NCBI GenBank assembly: GCA_963930055.1
Contig: CAWVKS010000003.1
Location: 62,001 to 126,000 of the forward strand
Length of the DNA stretch: 64,000 nt
From: Pullichristensenella sp963930055
GTDB lineage: Bacteria > Bacillota > Clostridia > Christensenellales > Aristaeellaceae
Direction of reading: 5' to 3'
This document shows positions 16,024 to 24,197 of the stretch, in pieces (positions within the stretch are counted from its first letter, which is position 1; each line of letters opens with the position of its first letter). The notes beneath the pieces are model-generated. The model was not told the origin of the DNA. It did not search any database and was given only the letters and a program-made list of their open reading frames with translations. The position numbers were made by a program, and so were the translations under genes.

Positions 16024-16566
16024 ATGGACATTGGCAACCGCATCCGCCGCCTGCGCCTGCAGCGCGGGCTGACGCAGGAAGAACTGGCCGACCGCTGCGA
16101 GCTCTCCAAGGGCTTCATATCGCTTCTGGAGCGGGATCTGACTTCGCCGTCCATCGCCACGCTGGTGGACATACTCGAATCATTGGGCACGGACCTTAAG
16201 ACGTTCTTTGGCGAATCGGGCGATGAAAAGCTGGTCTTTGGCGAAAACGACGTCTCCGTCAAGGAGGATGAAGAAGTCCTCAGGGGCTGCATCCGGTGGC
16301 TGGTGCCCTCGGCGCAGAAAAACCGCATGGAGCCCATCCTTCTGGAGCTCGGCCCCGGCGGCGAAAGCGGCGAGGACGACCCCCACGAGGGCGAGGAATT
16401 CGGCTACGTGCTTTCCGGCTCGGTGCGCATCATCATCGGCGACCGCGTGGAGCGCGCCCGCAAGGACGAGAGCTTCTATTTCAAACCCACCGCCCCCCAC
16501 AAGCTGGTCAACGCCGGCAAGTCCGTCTGCCGGGTATTGTGGGTCTCCACGCCCCCCTCGTTTTAA
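16024..16566 (+). CDS. XRE-cupin transcriptional regulator (PuuR type)
   Basis: A 180-residue regulator with an N-terminal HTH_3 domain (IGNRIRRLRLQRGLTQEELADRCELSKGFISLLERDLTSPSI, residues 3-45) and a C-terminal cupin barrel (PHEGEEFGYVLSGSVRIIIGD ... FYFKPTAPHKLVN). This architecture is shared with PuuR and other regulators found beside polyamine genes. It lies 27 bases before potA on the same strand and is probably the first gene of the operon, controlling polyamine import. The ligand is inferred from context. The start follows GAAAGGGGAGGCGCACT. Confidence 0.9.
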   Translation: MDIGNRIRRLRLQRGLTQEELADRCELSKGFISLLERDLTSPSIATLVDILESLGTDLKTFFGESGDEKLVFGENDVSVKEDEEVLRGCIRWLVPSAQKNRMEPILLELGPGGESGEDDPHEGEEFGYVLSGSVRIIIGDRVERARKDESFYFKPTAPHKLVNAGKSVCRVLWVSTPPSF

Positions 16567-16593
16567 AATATCTACCATGGAGGAAAACGCGCC

Positions 16594-17682
16594 ATGTACG
16601 ACGAGCAGCGCCTGATCGAGCTTCGCGGCGTGTCCAAGAGCTTTGGCGACACGCAGGTGCTCCACGATATCGACCTCTATATCCGCAAGCGGGAATTCGT
16701 CACGCTGCTGGGCCCCTCGGGTTGCGGCAAGACCACTATGCTGCGCATCATCGGCGGCTTTGAGATGCCCACCGAGGGCAGCGTCCTCTTTGAGGACAAG
16801 GACATCACCGACGTGCCGCCCTACCGCCGCCGCGTGAACACCGTCTTTCAGAAATACGCCCTCTTTACGCACCTGAACGTCTTTGACAACATCGCCTTCG
16901 GCCTCAAATTGCGCAAATTGCCCAAGGCGGAGATCGCCGAGCGCGTGGGGCGCATGCTGCGCCTTGTCAAGATGGAGGGCTACGAAAAGCGCTCCGTGGA
17001 AGCCCTTTCCGGCGGCCAGCAACAGCGCATCGCCATCGCCCGCGCGCTGGTCAACGAGCCGGAGGTGCTTTTGCTGGACGAGCCCCTGGGCGCGTTGGAC
17101 TTGAAACTGCGCCAGGAGATGCAGCTGGAGCTCAAGAGCATGCAGCAGGAACTGGGCATCACCTTCCTCTACGTCACCCACGACCAGGAAGAGGCGCTGA
17201 CGATGTCTGACACCATCGTGGTGATGAACAACGGCCGCATCCAGCAGATCGGCGACCCCAAGCGCATCTACGATGAGCCGAAGAACGCCTTCGTGGCCGA
17301 CTTCATCGGCCAGAGCAACATACTTACCGGCGTCATGCTCGAGGACGAGCTGGTGATGATGGCCGGCAAGGAGTTCCCCTGCGTGGACGAGGGCTTTGCG
17401 AAAAACGAGGTGGTGGACGTGGTCGTCCGCCCCGAGGACATCATGGTGGTCGGCACCGACGTGGGCATGCTCGAAGGCGTGGTCGAAAGCGTCCTTTTCA
17501 AGGGCGTCCACTACGAGATGATGGTCGCCACCGGCGAGACGCGCTGGAAGGTGCATTCCACCACCATGCAGCCGGTCGGCTCGCGCGTGGGCCTCTCCAT
17601 CGTGCCGTTCAACATCCACATCATGCGCCGGGAGGGCGCGATCCTGCCCTCAGCCCCCACGGAAGGGGGCGGGGAGGCATGA
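16594..17682 (+). CDS. potA: Spermidine/putrescine ABC ATPase PotA
   Basis: A 362-residue importer ATPase with a C-terminal TOBE/OB extension. Walker A is GPSGCGKTT, the signature is LSGGQQQRIAIARAL and Walker B is LLLDEPLGALDLKLR, followed by FLYVTHDQEEALTMSD. The region after residue 240 (NILTGVMLEDELVMMAG ... VVVRPEDIMVV) is the TOBE domain typical of PotA. The start follows a GGAGG-containing site. Its stop overlaps potB by four bases. It energises uptake of spermidine or putrescine through PotBC. Confidence 0.96.
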   Translation: MYDEQRLIELRGVSKSFGDTQVLHDIDLYIRKREFVTLLGPSGCGKTTMLRIIGGFEMPTEGSVLFEDKDITDVPPYRRRVNTVFQKYALFTHLNVFDNIAFGLKLRKLPKAEIAERVGRMLRLVKMEGYEKRSVEALSGGQQQRIAIARALVNEPEVLLLDEPLGALDLKLRQEMQLELKSMQQELGITFLYVTHDQEEALTMSDTIVVMNNGRIQQIGDPKRIYDEPKNAFVADFIGQSNILTGVMLEDELVMMAGKEFPCVDEGFAKNEVVDVVVRPEDIMVVGTDVGMLEGVVESVLFKGVHYEMMVATGETRWKVHSTTMQPVGSRVGLSIVPFNIHIMRREGAILPSAPTEGGGEA

Positions 17683-18494
17683 AGCGCCGCTGGTACGCCA
17701 CGCCCTACGCCCTGTGGATGCTGATCTTCACCATCGTGCCGCTTTTGTTCGTGGTCTACTTTGCCTTCACCACCCGCGACGGCGCCTTCACCACGGAGAA
17801 CTTCGGCAAGTTCTTCCGCCCCGGCAACCTGCCGGTGGTGTTCGACAGCTTCCGCCTGGCCTTTTTCTGTACGGTCATCTGCCTCGTCATCGGCTATCCG
17901 GCGGCCTACTTCCTCTCCTCGCGCGAGCTTTCGCGCGGGCGGGCGATGGTGGTGCTCATCCTTTTGCCGATGTGGATGAACTTCCTTCTGCGTACCTACG
18001 CGATGATGACGCTCCTGGAGCGCAACGGCGTGATCAATACGCTGCTGGAATCGCTGGGGCTGCCGCCGCAAAACCTCATCGGCACGGAGGCGGCGGTGCT
18101 CCTGGGCATGGTCTACAACTTTTTGCCCTTTATGATCCTGCCCATCTACACGGTGATGAAGAAGATGGACCGCCGCGTCATCGAGGCCGCCGAGGATCTG
18201 GGCGCGCCGCCGCGCAAGGTATTTGCGCGCGTGGTCATCCCGCTGTCGCTGCCGGGCGTGGTTTCGGGCATCACCATGGTGTTCATGCCGGCGGTGACGA
18301 CGTTCGCCATTTCGCGCCTGCTGGGCAACGGCATGATCTACCTCATCGGCGATACCATCGAGAACTACTTTATCACCTTCAGCAACCGCAACGTCGGCAG
18401 CGCCCTGTCGCTGGTTCTGATGGTGCTCATCATCATCTCCATCGGCCTGTTGCGCAAGGCCGACCCGAAGGGGGAGGGGGGAGCGCTGTGGTGA
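17679..18494 (+). CDS. potB: Polyamine ABC permease PotB
   Basis: A 271-residue permease with six predicted membrane helices, beginning RWYATPYALWMLIFTIVPLLFVVYF. The EAA loop EAAEDLGAPPRKVFARVVIPLSLPGV contacts PotA. It shows the PotB-type segment LRTYAMMTLLERNGVIN. The ATG overlaps the potA stop (ATGA) and GGGGAGGC precedes it. It pairs with PotC. Confidence 0.95.
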   Translation: MKRRWYATPYALWMLIFTIVPLLFVVYFAFTTRDGAFTTENFGKFFRPGNLPVVFDSFRLAFFCTVICLVIGYPAAYFLSSRELSRGRAMVVLILLPMWMNFLLRTYAMMTLLERNGVINTLLESLGLPPQNLIGTEAAVLLGMVYNFLPFMILPIYTVMKKMDRRVIEAAEDLGAPPRKVFARVVIPLSLPGVVSGITMVFMPAVTTFAISRLLGNGMIYLIGDTIENYFITFSNRNVGSALSLVLMVLIIISIGLLRKADPKGEGGALW

Positions 18495-19294
18495 CCGCCA
18501 TCCGCCGCCGCGACCGGCGGCTGCGCCGCTCGCGCGGCCTCAAATTGACCTACATCATCGTGCTCCTGGTGTTCCTCTATCTGCCCATACTCATCATGAT
18601 CGGGCTCTCGTTCAACGCCTCGGAGTCGCGCGCCCAGTGGACGGGCTTCACCTTCGACTGGTATGGCCGCCTGTTCCGCGATGAGCGCATACTCTCGGCC
18701 TTGCAGGTGACGTTCTCCGTGGCGGTGATGGCCACGGTCGTCTCCACCGTCATCGGCACGCTGGCGGCCATTGGCATGCACTCGATGAAGCAGGGCTGGT
18801 CGAACCTTTTGACCAACGTGGCCTACCTTCCCATGACCACGCCGGACATCGTCACCGGCGTCAGCCTGATGCTGATGTTCGTGTTCGTGCATTGCCCGCT
18901 GACCAAGTGGACGATGCTCTGCGCGCACGTGGCCTTTGATACGCCCTACGTGCTCTTCTCCGTGCTGCCGCGCCTTCGGCAAATGGACCCCAACCTCTAC
19001 GAGGCGGCGCTGGATCTGGGCTGCAAGCCGACGGCGGCGCTGTTCAAGGTCATTTTGCCGGAGATCTTCCCCGGTGTCATCACCGGCGCGCTGCTGGCCT
19101 TCACCATGTCCCTGGACGACTTCGTCATATCCTATTTCACGTCCAACACTGACCAGAACCTCTCCATGATCGTCTACTCCGCCGCCAAGCTGGGCGTGGA
19201 GCCGACCATGTACGCGGTCTCGACGCTGATGTTCCTGGTGATCTTGGCTCTGCTATTGATCATAAACCGGCGCTCCAAACTGGAAGAAATCTGA
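18491..19294 (+). CDS. potC: Polyamine ABC permease PotC
   Basis: A permease of about 267 residues with helices starting LTYIIVLLVFLYLPILIMIG and the EAA loop EAALDLGCKPTAALFKVILPEIFPGV. The GTG at 18491 overlaps the potB stop (GTGA); another GTG lies immediately before it at 18488. The GGGGAGGGGGG run upstream supplies the ribosome binding site. The long open frame before it belongs to the shadow of potB. Blocks SLDDFVISYFT and GVEPTMYAVSTLM are typical of PotC. Confidence 0.94.
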   Translation: MTAIRRRDRRLRRSRGLKLTYIIVLLVFLYLPILIMIGLSFNASESRAQWTGFTFDWYGRLFRDERILSALQVTFSVAVMATVVSTVIGTLAAIGMHSMKQGWSNLLTNVAYLPMTTPDIVTGVSLMLMFVFVHCPLTKWTMLCAHVAFDTPYVLFSVLPRLRQMDPNLYEAALDLGCKPTAALFKVILPEIFPGVITGALLAFTMSLDDFVISYFTSNTDQNLSMIVYSAAKLGVEPTMYAVSTLMFLVILALLLIINRRSKLEEI

Positions 19295-19315
19295 CGTTTA
19301 CAGGAGGAAGGAACC

Positions 19316-20698
19316 ATGAAAAAGACCCGACTGGCGTTGATCGCCCTGCTTGTGCTGACGCTGCTGGTCGCCGCGTTCGCCACCGGCTGCTCCAACAAGA
19401 GCGAGCCCGCCGCCACCGAGGCGCCCGCCGCCACCGAGGAACCTGCCGAGGAGCCGGCTGAGGAGCCTGCCGAGGAACCTGCCGAGGAACCCGCCGAGGA
19501 GCCGGCTGAGGAACCCGCCGAGGAGCCTGCCGAGGAACCCGCTGAGGAGCCTGCCGAGGAAGCCGCTGAGGAGCCTGCCGAGGAACCCGCCGAGGAGCCT
19601 GCCGAGGAAGCCGCTGAGGAGCCTGCCGAGGAACCCGCCGAGGAAGCTGCCGAGGAACCCGCCGAGGAGCCTGCCGAGGAAGCCGCTGAGGAAACCGCCG
19701 CCGAGCCCGCCGCGCAGCCCTACGCCGGCACCACGCTGACCGTCTACAACTGGTACGACTACATCGACGAGGCCGTCATCGACCTGTTCGAGGAGGAGAC
19801 CGGCATCACCGTCGAGTACGTCAACTTCACCACCAACGAGGAGATGTACGCCAAACTGGAGGCCACCCCCGGCGCCTACGACGTGCTCTTCCCCTCGGAC
19901 TACATCATCGAGCGCCTCATCAAGGAGGACATGCTCGCCGAGCTCAACTACGACAACATGCCCAACGCCGCCGGCCTCATGGAGTGGCTCAAGAGCCCCG
20001 ACTACGACGAGGGCGGCAAGCACTCCGTGGCCTACATGTGGGGCACCGTCGGCTACCTCTACAACACCACCATGGTCGACCGCGAACTGACCAGCTGGGA
20101 CGACATGTTCTCCACCGAGTTCGAGGGCAACGTGCTGATGATGGACAGCGTGCGCGACACACTGGGCGTGGCGCTCAAGTCCCTGGGCTATTCCATGAAC
20201 AGCTCCAGCGAGGACGAGCTGCGCGAAGCGGCGGACAAGCTCATCGAGCAGAAGCAGAACGGCGTGTGCGCCGGCTACCTCGTCGATGAGATCAAGGACA
20301 AGATGGTCGGCGGCGAAGCCGCCATCGGCCTGGTGTGGTCCGGCGACGCCCTCTACGCCATGGAAAAGAGCGACGACCTGGCCTACTGCGTGCCCGAGGA
20401 AGGCTCCAACATCTGGGTGGACGCCATGTGCATCCCCGCGGCCAGCCAGAATAAGGAAGCCGCCGAGTGCTTCATCGACTTCATGTGCCGCCCCGACATC
20501 GCCCGCATGAACATGGACTACATCTACTACTCCACGCCCATCCAGGCCGTCGTGGACGGCATGAGCGAGGAAGAGGCCGCCAACGAAGTCCTCAACCCCC
20601 CGCAGGACGTCGTCGACCGCTGCGAGTTCTTCCGCGACATGTCCGACTACATGGATCTCTACGAGACCATCTGGATGGAAGTGCGCATGGCCCGCTAA
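19316..20698 (+). CDS. potD: Polyamine-binding lipoprotein PotD with long PAEE linker
   Basis: A 460-residue extracellular binding lipoprotein, about 100 residues longer than typical PotD. The signal peptide ends in the lipobox FATGC (Cys near residue 25). Residues 30-135 are almost wholly repeats of E-P-A-E or E-A-A-E, then the PotD fold begins with TLTVYNWYDYIDEAVIDLFEEETGI. Ligand-pocket blocks LFPSDYIIERLIKEDML and WSGDALYAMEKSDDLAYCVPEEGS are present. The acidic linker probably spaces the domain from the membrane through the wall. ATG 19316 follows AGGAGGAAGGAACC. Confidence 0.95.
   Translation: MKKTRLALIALLVLTLLVAAFATGCSNKSEPAATEAPAATEEPAEEPAEEPAEEPAEEPAEEPAEEPAEEPAEEPAEEPAEEAAEEPAEEPAEEPAEEAAEEPAEEPAEEAAEEPAEEPAEEAAEETAAEPAAQPYAGTTLTVYNWYDYIDEAVIDLFEEETGITVEYVNFTTNEEMYAKLEATPGAYDVLFPSDYIIERLIKEDMLAELNYDNMPNAAGLMEWLKSPDYDEGGKHSVAYMWGTVGYLYNTTMVDRELTSWDDMFSTEFEGNVLMMDSVRDTLGVALKSLGYSMNSSSEDELREAADKLIEQKQNGVCAGYLVDEIKDKMVGGEAAIGLVWSGDALYAMEKSDDLAYCVPEEGSNIWVDAMCIPAASQNKEAAECFIDFMCRPDIARMNMDYIYYSTPIQAVVDGMSEEEAANEVLNPPQDVVDRCEFFRDMSDYMDLYETIWMEVRMAR
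19436..19700 (+). repeat. PAEE-encoding low-complexity tract inside potD
   Basis: A run of 12-base units of the GAGGAGCCGGCT/GAGGAACCTGCC type varies at third positions, so the protein repeat is kept while the DNA drifts. Such tracts can change length by slippage or recombination. Confidence 0.85.
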
Positions 20699-20713
20699 GG
20701 CAGGCGGAAAGAC

Positions 20714-20755
20714 AGCGCCGGACGCGAAACAAATCGCGTCCGGCGCTTTGCCGTT
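20714..20755 (+). terminator. Terminator of the pot operon
   Basis: AGCGCCGGACGCG (20714-20726) and CGCGTCCGGCGCT (20735-20747) form a 13-bp stem followed by TTGCCGTTT. The GNAT gene on the other strand ends right after it, so it may act in both directions. Confidence 0.75.
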
Positions 20756-21139
20756 TCATTGGCCTTGCGGCTCGATGCAGTATGCCTGCAAACTGCGCTT
20801 GCAGCCGTTCTTTTCGTAGAATCCCTCCACGCCCGGCTGCGCGCCGAAGTACAAAAGCGTCGGCGCATGTTCCCCTGCCAGGCGCAAAAGCGCGCTGCCC
20901 ACGCCCTGCCCCTGGTATTCCGGCAGCACGAGCAGCTCCGTGATCGTGCCAAAGAAATACCCGTCGGAGAGTATGCGCAGGCACCCGGCCAGCCGCCCTC
21001 CGTCCCGCGCCGTGATGTTGAGCGTCCGCATGAGCGCCGCGCGCGTCTTTTCCACATCATAGTCCCCCGGCCAGACGCGGCTTGCGAAACCGAGGAATTC
21101 CTCGGCCTCCAGCGCGCGGTCGTCCACATGGTATTCCAT
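20756..21139 (-). CDS. GNAT family N-acetyltransferase
   Basis: A 127-residue acetyltransferase of the GNAT fold. The acetyl-CoA loop is LLVLPEYQGQGVGSALLRLAGEHA, and the last strand GVEGFYEKNGCK is typical of the family. ATG 21139 has GGGAGGGAAGGCT upstream; the longer frame starts inside the gpsA promoter region. It is a monocistronic gene divergent from gpsA. The substrate is unknown. Confidence 0.85.
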   Translation of the reverse strand: MEYHVDDRALEAEEFLGFASRVWPGDYDVEKTRAALMRTLNITARDGGRLAGCLRILSDGYFFGTITELLVLPEYQGQGVGSALLRLAGEHAPTLLYFGAQPGVEGFYEKNGCKRSLQAYCIEPQGQ

Positions 21140-21267
21140 AGCCTTCCCTCCCGGCGTTTGTTGCCGTACAGTATACCATAACGGCGCGCAAAGGGGAAGG
21201 GGCACTTTTTTCTTGCATTTCCGCCGCGTCCAAGGTACAATGGAGAAAAAATGGACAGGAGAACGAT

Positions 21268-22275
21268 ATGCTGAATATAGGCGTTTTGGGGACGGGCACC
21301 TGGGGAACGGCGCTTTTGCGCCTTTTGGCCAACAAGGGGCACGCGGTCACGGCATGGTCGGCGCTGCCGCAGGAGGTCGAAGCGCTCTCCGCCACGCGCC
21401 GCCACCCCAAGCTCCCCGGCATGGCCATCCCGGAGAGCGTGACCTTCACCGGCGATATCGCCGCCGCCTGCCGGGGCAGGGACATGCTCGTTTTCGCCGT
21501 GCCCTCGCCCTACGTGCGCTCGACCGCCCGCGCCGCCGCGCCTTTCGTGGCGGAAGGGCAGGTCGTCGTGGACGTGGCCAAGGGCATGGAGGCCGACACA
21601 TTGATGACGCTTACGGAGGTCATCGGCGAAGAAATGGCCAAAGCCGGCAAGGCGCCGCGCCTGGTGGCGCTCTCCGGCCCCACCCACGCGGAAGAAGTAT
21701 CGCTGGATCTGCCCACCACCATCGTCTCCGCCAGCCCCGACGCGCAGGCGGCGGCGCTCGTGCAGGACGCCTTTATGACCGACTGCCTGCGCGTCTACAC
21801 GAACGCGGACATACGCGGCGTGGAAGTGGCGGGGGCGCTGAAAAACGTCATCGCCCTGGCGGCGGGCATCGCCGGCGGCCTCGGCTATGGCGACAACGCC
21901 CGCGCCGCCATCATCACCCGCGGCATCGCTGAAATGGCGCGCCTGGGCGCGGCCATGGGCTGCTCCAGGGAGACGTTCAGCGGCCTCACCGGCCTTGGAG
22001 ACCTGGTCGTGACCTGTACGAGCATGCACAGCCGCAACAACCGCTGCGGCATGCTCATCGGCCAGGGCAAGCCGCCGGCGGAAGCAGTGCGCGAGGTGGG
22101 CATGGTGGTCGAGGGGCTCAACGCCCTGCCCGCGGCGCTGAAGCTGGGCGAAACCTACGGCGTGGAGCTGCCCATCATCGCCGGCGTGCACCAGATCGTC
22201 GATCTGGGCGCTTCGCCGCGCGAGATGGTCGGCCAGCTCATGCGCCGCGAGCCCAAGCCGGAAAACTGGATGTAA
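21268..22275 (+). CDS. gpsA: Glycerol-3-phosphate dehydrogenase GpsA
   Basis: A 335-residue NAD(P)-dependent glycerol-3-phosphate dehydrogenase, supplying the phospholipid backbone. The Rossmann motif GVLGTGTWGTALL opens the protein; the catalytic lysine lies in GALKNVIALAAG, with GYGDNARAAIITRG, TCTSMHSRNNRCG and the substrate-site SGPTHAEEV also visible. Length and motif order are normal. ATG 21268 lies after AGGAGAACGAT. Confidence 0.96.
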   Translation: MLNIGVLGTGTWGTALLRLLANKGHAVTAWSALPQEVEALSATRRHPKLPGMAIPESVTFTGDIAAACRGRDMLVFAVPSPYVRSTARAAAPFVAEGQVVVDVAKGMEADTLMTLTEVIGEEMAKAGKAPRLVALSGPTHAEEVSLDLPTTIVSASPDAQAAALVQDAFMTDCLRVYTNADIRGVEVAGALKNVIALAAGIAGGLGYGDNARAAIITRGIAEMARLGAAMGCSRETFSGLTGLGDLVVTCTSMHSRNNRCGMLIGQGKPPAEAVREVGMVVEGLNALPAALKLGETYGVELPIIAGVHQIVDLGASPREMVGQLMRREPKPENWM

Positions 22276-22276
22276 G

Positions 22277-22322
22277 GGCGCTACAAAGGCCCGCCCCGGG
22301 AAGGGGAGGGCCTTTGTAGCGA
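22277..22322. terminator. Bidirectional terminator between gpsA and the mutarotase gene
   Basis: CGCTACAAAGGCCC pairs with GGGCCTTTGTAGCG (inner stem GCCCC/GGGGA imperfect). It separates two converging genes. Confidence 0.65.
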
Positions 22323-22326
22323 CGCT

Positions 22327-22776
22327 TCAGGGGCGGATGACGCCCTTGCGGATCATGGCGCAGCCGTAGAGGGCGCTCTCGGTGGTCTGCACCACGCAGT
22401 AGGAGGCCTTGGCCTGCTCGTAGAAGTCATAGCGGGGGATGCGGCCGATGGCCTTCGCCCCGCGCGGGTCGTGCCTGGCCACGATGTCGGCAAACGTGTC
22501 CCAGATGGGCGTGGGCAGGTCCTTGTCCAGCGCCTCCTTTTCGATCAGCACCACGGGCGTGTCCACGTATTCGTCCAGCGGCATCACCTGCAAAATAGCC
22601 GCGAACATCTCCGCCGCGCCGATGCCGTCCGCGCGGATGAGCTTCGCGCCGCCGGCGCGGGCGATGCCGGAGCCGGGGAAGTTGCCGTCGCCCAGCACCA
22701 GTATGTCGTTGTGGCCCATTTCGTCCAGCGTCTTGAGCAGTTCAGGGCAAAGGATGGTCGGAACACCTTTGAGCAT
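22327..22776 (-). CDS. RbsD/FucU family sugar mutarotase
   Basis: A 149-residue protein of the RbsD/FucU family, which interconverts sugar anomers. The start MLKGVPTILCPELLKTLDEMGHND closely matches FucU, and the histidine in EMGH and the motif GDGNFPG are in place. The C-terminal block QTTESALYGCAMIRKGV is also typical. ATG 22776 is preferred because AGGAG is eight bases upstream; an ATG at 22782 is too close. No fucose genes are adjacent, so the sugar is unknown. Confidence 0.9.
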   Translation of the reverse strand: MLKGVPTILCPELLKTLDEMGHNDILVLGDGNFPGSGIARAGGAKLIRADGIGAAEMFAAILQVMPLDEYVDTPVVLIEKEALDKDLPTPIWDTFADIVARHDPRGAKAIGRIPRYDFYEQAKASYCVVQTTESALYGCAMIRKGVIRP

Positions 22777-22901
22777 AGCCATCGCTCCTTTGTGCGGATT
22801 TGGCGGGGAACGCCATACCAGTATTTTACAGTATTTTCACGCGCTTTGCAATCCCGCCGCCGATTTTCCCGGCGGGTGGCGCGGGGAAGGGGGAAAGACC
22901 G

Positions 22902-24056
22902 ATGACGGATGTGGCCGTCGCCCGTTGCGCGGACTATGACCATGTGGAAGCGGCGCTTCTCGAGGCGCTCGCGCCCTTCGGCGGCCTTGACTGGGCGCGG
23001 CCGGGTATGAAGGTCGCCCTCAAGGTCAACCTCGTCTCCGGCGGCAGGCCGGAGCGCGCCATTTCCCCCCATCCCAGGCTCGTTTGCGCCCTTTGCCGCC
23101 TGCTCGTCGCCCGCGGGGCGCAGGTCGTCGTCGGCGACAGCCCCGGCGGCCTCTATACGTCCGCCTTCGTCGGCCACGTCTACGCCGCCTCCGGCATGGC
23201 CGCCGTGGAAGAGACGGGCGCGCGGCTGAACCGCGATTTTTCCCGGCGCGAGGCCCGCTTCCCCGAGGGGAAGATACTGCACACATTCCAGTACACCGCG
23301 TGGCTGGACGGCGCGGACGCCGTCATCGACGTCTGCAAATTAAAGACGCACGGCATGATGGGCATGTCCTGCGCGGTCAAAAACCTCTTTGGCGTCGTCC
23401 CCGGCACGCTCAAGCCGGAATACCACTTCCGCTATCCCGACCCGGCCGATTTCGCCGATATGCTGGTGGATCTCGCCGGCTTCGTCCGCCCCCGTCTCTC
23501 CATCTGCGACGCCGTGATCGCCATGGAGGGCAACGGTCCCACGGCGGGGACGCCGCGCGCGGTCGGCGCGGTGCTGGCCGCGGAAAACCCGCACAGCCTC
23601 GACCTTGCCTGCGCCCACATCATCGGCCTACGCCCCGCGGACGTGCCCACGCTCGCCGCCGCCCGCCGTCGCGGTTACATCCCCGAAAGCGCCGCGGGGC
23701 TGTCCATCGCCGGGGCGCTGTTTGCCGTGCCCGGCTTCAAGCTGGTGGCGGAGCGCAGATCCCTGGAGTTCACCCATCCCATCCCCGGTCCCCTCGGCGC
23801 GCTGGCGGGCAGGGCCATGCGCCGCCTGATGCGCGCCCGCCCCGCCGTCGTCCGGCGCGAATGCGTGGGCTGCGGCCAGTGCGCGCGCGTCTGCCCCGCC
23901 CACGCCATCGAAATGCGCGGCGGCCTCCCGCGCATCGACCGCCGCAGGTGCATCTGCTGCTTCTGCTGCCAGGAGTTCTGCCCCAGGGGGGCGATGAAGG
24001 TGCGCCGCGCGAGCGTCGCCCGCGCGTTGGGCGGCAGAAACGCGGCAAAGCCGTGA
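22902..24056 (+). CDS. DUF362 domain protein with two [4Fe-4S] clusters
   Basis: A 384-residue protein. An N-terminal DUF362 domain (KVALKVNLVSGG, VGDSPGG, KLKTHGMMGMSCAVKNLFG, GNGPTAGTPR) is fused to a C-terminal ferredoxin domain with two clusters, CVGCGQCARVCPAHA and CICCFCCQEFCPRGA. DUF362 proteins are widespread in anaerobes and lack a settled function; electron transfer or cofactor maturation is possible. ATG 22902 has GGGGGAAAG upstream; the longer frame from 22800 overlaps the divergent promoter. It is monocistronic. Confidence 0.9.
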   Translation: MTDVAVARCADYDHVEAALLEALAPFGGLDWARPGMKVALKVNLVSGGRPERAISPHPRLVCALCRLLVARGAQVVVGDSPGGLYTSAFVGHVYAASGMAAVEETGARLNRDFSRREARFPEGKILHTFQYTAWLDGADAVIDVCKLKTHGMMGMSCAVKNLFGVVPGTLKPEYHFRYPDPADFADMLVDLAGFVRPRLSICDAVIAMEGNGPTAGTPRAVGAVLAAENPHSLDLACAHIIGLRPADVPTLAAARRRGYIPESAAGLSIAGALFAVPGFKLVAERRSLEFTHPIPGPLGALAGRAMRRLMRARPAVVRRECVGCGQCARVCPAHAIEMRGGLPRIDRRRCICCFCCQEFCPRGAMKVRRASVARALGGRNAAKP

Positions 24057-24099
24057 AAATTACATAACGGGTACAAAAGAGATAGACGACTTAACATTG

Positions 24100-24112
24100 C
24101 AATGTATAATGA
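24100..24112 (+). promoter_or_regulatory. Extended -10 promoter of the GGDEF-EAL gene
   Basis: TGTATAATG provides an extended -10 box upstream of the GGDEF-EAL gene; no good -35 box is visible. Exact limits are approximate. Confidence 0.45.
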
Positions 24113-24197
24113 GTATGTACCCCGGCGGCGGTATATATTGTAGGAAACGTCAGCGCCGCTTGCCTCCAAATGAACCGGGCGCGTTTTTTCGGGGGAG

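Noticed and set aside
19436..19700. CRISPR-like or minisatellite array
   Set aside because: The periodic DNA is coding: it encodes PAEE units in frame within potD, with no spacers.
24110..24197. c-di-GMP riboswitch before the GGDEF-EAL gene
   Set aside because: The leader is under 100 bases and lacks the conserved c-di-GMP-I or -II sequence blocks.
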